This document shows, piece after piece, positions 58,763 to 64,000 of a stretch of DNA of 64,000 nucleotides. The stretch spans positions 250,738,356 through 250,802,355 of the forward strand of contig JALIGW010000002.1 in assembly GCA_023053685.1 (NCBI GenBank), in the 5' to 3' direction. The stretch's first letter is position 1. Every line of letters starts with the position of its first letter. The notes below the pieces were generated by a model, which was given only the letters and a program-made list of their open reading frames with translations, did no database searches and was not told the origin of the DNA. This DNA is from Diadophis punctatus similis (lineage: Eukaryota > Chordata > Lepidosauria > Squamata > Dipsadidae). Position numbers and translations under genes: made by a program.

Positions 58763-59450
58763 TTAAAGTGACCAGATTTTTTTTTAAAGCGGGACGGGGG
58801 TGTGTGGGCCCGCCTGGACGCCGCCATTTGTTTTGCCCTCTGCGCATGCGCAGAACGCTGCGCATGCGCAGAGGGCAAAACACAGCAAATGTCGGCGTCC
58901 AGGTGGGGGGGGAGCAGGAGGCCTTTCCTCGTCTCCCGCCTCCCCTTTGGGAGCCGGCAGCCCTTCAGGAGCCCGCCTCCCCTTCGGGAGGCCTTTCCTC
59001 GCCTCCCGCCTCCCCTTCGGGAGCTGCCCTGGGGCCGGGCTGGCAAGCAACGAATGGGAGGCGGGAGACGGGGAAAGGAGGCAGCCGGCAGCTTACCTGT
59101 CACGAGCTCCAGGCATCCAAGCACCGCGGTCTCCCGGTCGCCCGGCCGGCCCCAGGGCAACGGCGGCAGCGAGGCGACGGGGGGAAGGAAGGGGAAGGGG
59201 ACAAGAAAGGGCAGTTTGCGCCGCCGGAGGGGCCGCTAGTGAGCTCAAACCCACGACGGCAGCGGCGACGGCTCCTCGTCCCTCACCCCTCCATCCGCAT
59301 CCCAACAGCAGCGGCGCCTCTGAGGGCGGGGCTAGGGATGGGGCGGGGGAAGGAGAGGAGGAGCAGTCCCCCTCCCCCCAGCAGGCAGCCACCTCGCTGA
59401 AATTCCGCCCGACTTGCTTCCTATACCTCTCTTTTGTGCTTCCCCTCTAA
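58763..59450. other. GC-rich repeat-derived sequence
   Basis: It starts GTGACCAGA next to the previous element, contains the palindrome GCGCATGCGCAGAACGCTGC, and has tandem CTCCCGCCTCCCCTTCGGGA units (58935-59030). Similar GTGACCAGA recurs at 59453. It is probably another foldback element; no gene. Confidence 0.4.
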
Positions 59451-59705
59451 GGTGACCAGACGTCCCACTGTTTCGGCATTTTACGCCCTCCTCAGGCTTC
59501 AGGAGGCTTTCCTGAAGCCTGGAGAGGGCAAAAAACAGCCCAACGTGTCTACTGGAAGTTTGTTTCTGAACTTCCAGTAGGCCCGTTGGGTCTATTTTTT
59601 GCCATCCACAGGCTCCGGAGGCTTTCCTGAAGCCTGGGGAGGGTGAAAATGGCCTCCCCACACCCTCCGGAATGCAGAAAATTAGCTGGCCAACACAAAC
59701 GTGCA
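59451..59705. mobile_element. Serial-hairpin MITE fragment
   Basis: AAGGTGACCAGACGTCCCAC is followed by hairpins GGCTTCAGGAGGCTTTCCTG and CTACTGGAAGTTTGTTTCTG with its inverse. It is related to 20240-20320. The right end is not defined. Confidence 0.5.
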
Positions 59706-59721
59706 CGCTGGAGCTGACATA

Positions 59722-60110
59722 GGGTCCAGAAATACTTCACAAGAAGAGTCCTCCACTCTTCTATTCGCAACAGAATTCCTTATTCCACCAGACTTGGAAT
59801 TTTATGCTTAGACAACTTAGATCTACGTTGCCTTCGATCTGATCTAAATGTAGTTCTTAAAATCATTTGCCACAATGTTCTATCTGTCAATGAATACCTC
59901 AGCTTCAACCGCAACAATACAAGAGCACACAATAGATTCAAACTCAATGTAAACCACTCGAAACTCGACTGCAGAAAATATGACTTCAGCAACAGAGTAA
60001 TCAGTGCCTGGAATGCACTACCTGACTCTTTGGTTTCTTCCCCAAACCCCAAAAACTTTAACCTTAGACTGTCTACAGTTCACCTCACCCGATTCCTAAG
60101 AGGTCTGTAA
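59722..60110 (+). pseudogene. Non-LTR retrotransposon ORF2 C-terminal fragment, unit 2 copy
   Basis: This matches 21053-21441, including KYFTRRVLHSSIRNRIPYST-type coding and SAWNALPDSLV to the final stop. The upstream part seen at 20870-21052 is missing, so this marks the left edge of the downstream duplicated block. Confidence 0.7.
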
Positions 60111-60258
60111 GGGACGTGCATAGGCGCACCATCGTGCCTACCGTCCCTGTCCTTCTGTCCTATTGTTTAATTTTTACCTATACATACTTTGCTTTTGTTT
60201 ATGTTTATATCATACCTGTTATCTTGTACACGTGTTGACAAAATAAATAAATAATAAA
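60111..60258 (+). mobile_element. LINE 3'UTR and (AAAT)n tail, unit 2 copy
   Basis: It is nearly identical to 21442-21590, with a shorter AAAT run. Confidence 0.7.
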
Positions 60259-60289
60259 ATGATATGAAAACAACTTCCAAACGCCTTGA

Positions 60290-60541
60290 TGGAGATTGGA
60301 CAAGCATGTTATTCCACCTCCTGTCGCTAGATGGCGGTCAGGCAACATCTGTGCCTACAAAGCCATCAACACCTTGGTGCCATTCAACTTAAAAGGAGTT
60401 TTAAACCATTGAGTACTGTATTGCTAGAAAGGATGGGAGGAGAGGAGAAGCGCAGAGGAACTTCCTCTTCCGGATGACTCATGGGAGAAAGGTAGCGTGC
60501 AGAGCGGCTTTTCTTCTCATTGTCGAAGCAGCAGCTGGAAG
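60290..60541 (+). promoter_or_regulatory. Candidate promoter and non-coding first exon with splice donor (unit 2)
   Basis: This is the paralogue of 21640-21888. The ETS/AP-1 composite CTTCCGGATGACTCA ends at 60481, and GGAAG|GTGAGT places the donor at 60541/60542. It would belong to a ZNF gene lying beyond the right end of the window. This is inference from the tandem layout. Confidence 0.4.
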
Positions 60542-62249
60542 GTGAGTTGAGGGCAGGTGGGAGGAGAGTCCGGGAGAAAGTCGGGCTGTTCGGTTTCCTC
60601 CACGGCCTGGAAACAGAAGCAACTGGGCTGAAGCATGTCAGCTGCTGCTGCTGCAGGTTCCTCCCCTCCCCAAATTTAAGCCCACTGGTGTTGCACACTA
60701 AAAATGGTGGCTGCAATTTTCTGCTGGTGGGAAGATTTAAAACGTCTCTTTTAAGTTAAGGTTGATTCTTTGGGGATGGCTTCCCTCCAGAGAAGGGAAC
60801 TGGCGGGTTTTAAGAGGAGATTGGACAGCCATTTTTTTTGGAATCGAATAGGGTCTTCTGCCTGAACAGGGGATGGACTAGAAGACCTCCAAGGTCCCTC
60901 CCAACTCAATTATCCTGTTGGTGCCACCATCCGTGAATTCACCAGGTTCAATTGTGCTTAACCAGGCACTTAAAAAAAAAGCTATTCAACATTTTGACTG
61001 TTCAAGTTATATTTATTTTTTAAATGTATTGGCCACCAACCTTACCATTACATAACTGTGGGTGGCTTAGAGACAGAAAATAATACATAGACATTAAAAC
61101 CTAAATAAATTGCACCAAATATCCATCTCTCAAGACTTCAGGCATCTGCTGAAGGCTGTTATGGGCTGCTTTCACCCTTTGTTTCCATTTCTCCTTTGGA
61201 GAAATATAATATTCTGCCACTCTTAATATTCCCCAACATATTACATTATTTTGGGGGGGGAGAGGCTTCCCACAAAGATACCAGAGATTAAAACCAAGGA
61301 CACATGGGGAAGGCAGGGGTGGAATGGGGGGGGAGGCGAATCTACTGCTGGATCCAGGATAACCATAGCTAGTCCTTATTAAAGTTTGTTGCAAAAATCA
61401 AAACCAGAAGCACAACACAGTTGACTGATTCAGCTGGATTCAATAACTTCTTTATAAATATAATAACAGATGAATTTACAATACCATTGGCAGAGTTCTT
61501 CTTCAAGCAGTTACAGATAGCAGAGAACAGTTAGTTTCATTTCAGCAGAGTTCAGAGAGTGTACAGAGTGGACCTGGAGCCACACCCAGCTTTAAGCTTT
61601 TCAATTTCGATTCTCTGCACAGACTCAGAAGTGTTTAACTCCCATTGGCTGACTTAGTTGCTATGCCTATTCATTGGCTGACCTTGTTACATTGGCTCTC
61701 CCAGTTCATGAATATCTTAACAGTCCTCACTTACCATTGGTTCACTGAGCCTTTGAAGTTACAATGGCACTGTAGAACCATACGTAATTAAGAAGGTGCA
61801 GGAAAAGGAGTTGCACCAATTCGGATTCTGACAACCAGTGCACTTTTATGATGGTTTCATCGTCCCACAGTTGTGGCTCAATAAAAGACAGCGTCTAAGT
61901 GTGTGTGATAATAAGCCAATGCATTGATTCATCTGAATAAAGACGGGTCCCTCCTAAGAAGGAAGGAACCCTGAGCAGAGTGCAAGGCAGATATTTATAC
62001 ATTTCTTTGCTTTCACTTCAGGCTAGTGGAAGCCTGTTGAGGCCTGAACTTCAGCCTTGCCATCTCAATATATGAGCATTCATCAAATTTGTCATTAACA
62101 TTAGCACAGAAGGTTTGACTAACCATTTTGAGTTGTTTTTCAGGCTTGAAAGACATGGATTTTCTCCATATTGTAGCTGTGTGTATTTTTATTTCTCTCT
62201 GAGTGTATATATCTGCAAACGTATAATCTATCCCCAGGACTTCCAGATA
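60542..62249. other. Duplicated non-coding block, unit 2 copy
   Basis: It matches 21889-23379, plus a CR1 tail (60800-60910, ATGGACTAGAAGACCTCCAA) and AT-rich sequence to 61070 that unit 1 lacks. No gene is recognised. Confidence 0.45.
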
Positions 62250-62625
62250 TAGTGTCATGTGAAAAAGAAAGTACACTCTCCTTGACTTCTATGATTTTAC
62301 GTATCAGGACATCTTAAAAATGAATTGGTCCTTAGAAGTTCTTAAAAGTAGGCAAAATACAACAATAAATGAAGCATGACATATTATATCAAGTCATCAT
62401 TTATTTTATAAAAAGAAAGCCAAAATGGAAAAGTCATGTATGAAAAATGTATGATTCAGTAATTTGTAGAACCACCTTCAGCAACAACAACTAGAAGTAA
62501 TTCTTTTCTGTGTGACTTTATCAGTCTCTTGCAGTGATGTGGAGGAATTTTGGCCCACTCTTCTTTACATCATTGCTTCAGTTCATTGAAGTTTGTGGGT
62601 GTTTTTTTATTCATAACTCTCTTGA
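62250..62625 (-). mobile_element. Tc1/mariner transposase 3' fragment, antisense, unit 2 copy
   Basis: It has the same TIR-like end (GTCATGTGAAAAAGAAAGTA) and the same - strand coding NELKQ and EEWAKIPPHHC as 23380-23726, extending slightly further upstream. It is inactive. Confidence 0.75.
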
Positions 62626-63300
62626 GGTCCCGCCAATCTTATCCTCGTCGTCTCCCCGCCAAGCGGAAGCGGGCTCCGTGGGACAGGGAGTAAGGCGAAC
62701 CCCCTGTCAAACAATAAGGCGAGCCGTGGAATCGGAATTGGCCAGGTGCAGGAACCAATGCCGTCTGTGGCCTGGTGCGCTGCTCACTTACGTGGGCCAC
62801 CCACCCACCCCACCTTGCTTCCTACTCCACCCCTCCCACCGCCTTGCTGCTCAGGTGGCTCCTGCTGCCCATGATGCTGCCAGCAGCTTGGGTGTCCTGG
62901 CTGAAGATCGCTCTTTCTCCCACACACACACACACACAAACAGAGGTTGCACTGGATCTCTCTCCCTCTCGATCTCTCTCCTTCCTTCCCTCCCTCTCTC
63001 TCTTCCCACCCACCCCATTTGCATGCAAGCGTGCTCCGTGGGACAACAGGGACAACGAGGTCTCATTCAGTAGTTAAGTGGAAAGTAGTTTGGGGGAGTA
63101 GTAGTAGGAGACTGGCAAACACTTTTCACGCCAAGAATGAAAGTTTCTGGGTCCCCGACTGCAAAAGAGGATGGGTCCCTGAATCTGTGCGATAATATAG
63201 CACCCAGGAGCGTCCATTCTCGGCATGAAAAGCATTTCCAAGCCAAATCTCCTCTCCCTCAGAGGGAAAGAAAGAAAGAAACACAGAGAGGAGACAGATT
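62626..63300. other. Duplicated non-coding block with (CA)n, unit 2 copy
   Basis: The part 62814-63296 matches 23740-24200. The preceding ~190 bases (CGTCGTCTCCCCGCCAAGCG onward) are present only here. No gene. Confidence 0.45.
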
Positions 63301-63304
63301 TAGA

Positions 63305-63376
63305 TTTTAGATTTATTATTAGAATTGGAAGGGACCTTGTAGGTCACATAGTCCAACCCCCTGCTCAAGCAGGAGT
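63305..63376 (-). mobile_element. CR1 3' tail, antisense
   Basis: GAATTGGAAGGGACCTTGTA and CCAACCCCCTGCTCAAGCAG are the reverse of the squamate CR1 tail, placed just before another CR1. Confidence 0.7.
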
Positions 63377-64000
63377 TTAATTTAATTAAATGGATTTGTA
63401 TGCCGCCCAACTCCCTAGGGACTCTGGGCGGCTCACAACATATTCAGATCCATTACAGCAATATAAAATACAATAATTAAAAACATACCAAAGTTAAAAG
63501 AGTATCGTCTCGCTTTCACCCCGCCTGCCGGAAGAGACAGGTTTTTATTGCTTTCCGGAAGGCCAGCAGGGTGGGGATACTCCTGATCTCCGGGGGAAGC
63601 TGGTTCCACAGGGAGGGAGCTCCCACAGAGAAGGCCCTCCCCCTCGGCCCCGCCAACCGACATTGTTTGGTCGATGGGACCTGGAGGAGGCCGACTCTGT
63701 GGGCCCTGACCGGTCGTAGGGAGGTATGCGGCAGGATGCGGTCCCGAAGGTAACCTGGCCCTGAGCCATGTAAGGCTTTAAAGGTAACGACCAACACCTT
63801 AAATTGGATCCGGAGACTAATGGGCAACCAATGCAGCTGACGGAGGATCGGTGTTACGTGGGTGCATCTGGGTGCACCCACCACAGCTCGCGCAGCTGCA
63901 TTTTGCACCAATTGCAGTCGCCGGACACTCTTTAAGGGTAGCCCCATGTAGAGCACATTGCAGTAATCCAGCCGTGAGGTGATGAGGGCATGAGTGACTG
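63377..64000 (-). mobile_element. Antisense CR1-clade LINE, runs off the window
   Basis: The tail TTTAATTTAATTAAATGG and GCCGCCCAACTCCCTAGGGA is followed on the - strand by the ORF2 C-terminus (LFRQAG end, [36 protein letters not shown]). This CR1 is closest to the sense copy at 27422-30142 (shared [20 protein letters not shown]). The 5' part lies outside. Confidence 0.85.

Noticed and set aside
58720..59450. Several 135-226 codon frames in GC-rich DNA
   Set aside because: Low stop-codon density from high GC; three frames on both strands are open together and none resembles a protein family.

Overview
The window reads as repeat-rich squamate reptile DNA, most likely from a snake. The reasons are many CR1-clade LINEs with a GGCGGC-box 3' end, several L1 lineages, an antisense tRNA-derived Sauria-type SINE, a SPIN hAT transposon (known from many squamates), and abundant hAT and mariner non-autonomous elements. 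Nothing looks bacterial or viral in layout. Apart from two zinc-finger arrays I find no other convincing host coding sequence. Some open frames come from transposons and many are antisense shadows.

The backbone is a tandemly duplicated C2H2 zinc-finger (ZNF) locus, both copies on the + strand. Unit 1 consists of bases 1-178, 1776-7622 and 17041 to about 24260. Unit 2 consists of about 25658-25865, 32265-35825, 44263-44538, 52200-52211 and 59722-63296. Each unit holds a large C2H2 exon (2423-4270 with 19 fingers; 32674-34707 with 21 fingers) and, downstream, a duplicated GC-rich segment with an ETS/AP-1 motif and a GT splice donor (about 21800 and about 60460). That segment could be the first exon of the next ZNF gene in the array. 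Both finger exons carry shared stops in the linker before the fingers. Copy 1 also has a C-terminal 2-base frameshift.

The two units differ mostly by private transposon insertions, so each serves as the empty-site control for the other. Unit 1 gained an antisense L1 (196-1775), a serial-hairpin TIR element (4463-5853) and a sense L1 (7623-17040). That L1 was later split by a mariner-like element, an antisense CR1 and a hAT inside the CR1. Unit 2 gained an antisense CR1 (25866-32264, itself split by a hAT MITE and a sense CR1), a second antisense CR1 (35826-44262, split by a SPIN element and by an ORF1-only L1), and a 2.8 kb L1-like element (44539-52199) split by a 4.8 kb L1 with nearly intact ORF2.

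The most notable observations are: an ORF1-only, HAL1-like L1 with 5'UTR, full ORF1, 3'UTR, tail and target duplication; repeated hAT insertion into one octamer of the CR1 tail; several non-autonomous DNA transposons built from serial hairpins, one family bearing arrays of ETS-like sites; a SPIN element with about 1 kb of foreign interior; and the reciprocal empty sites of the tandem ZNF units. All identities are from reading the sequence and from memory of families; no search was run.
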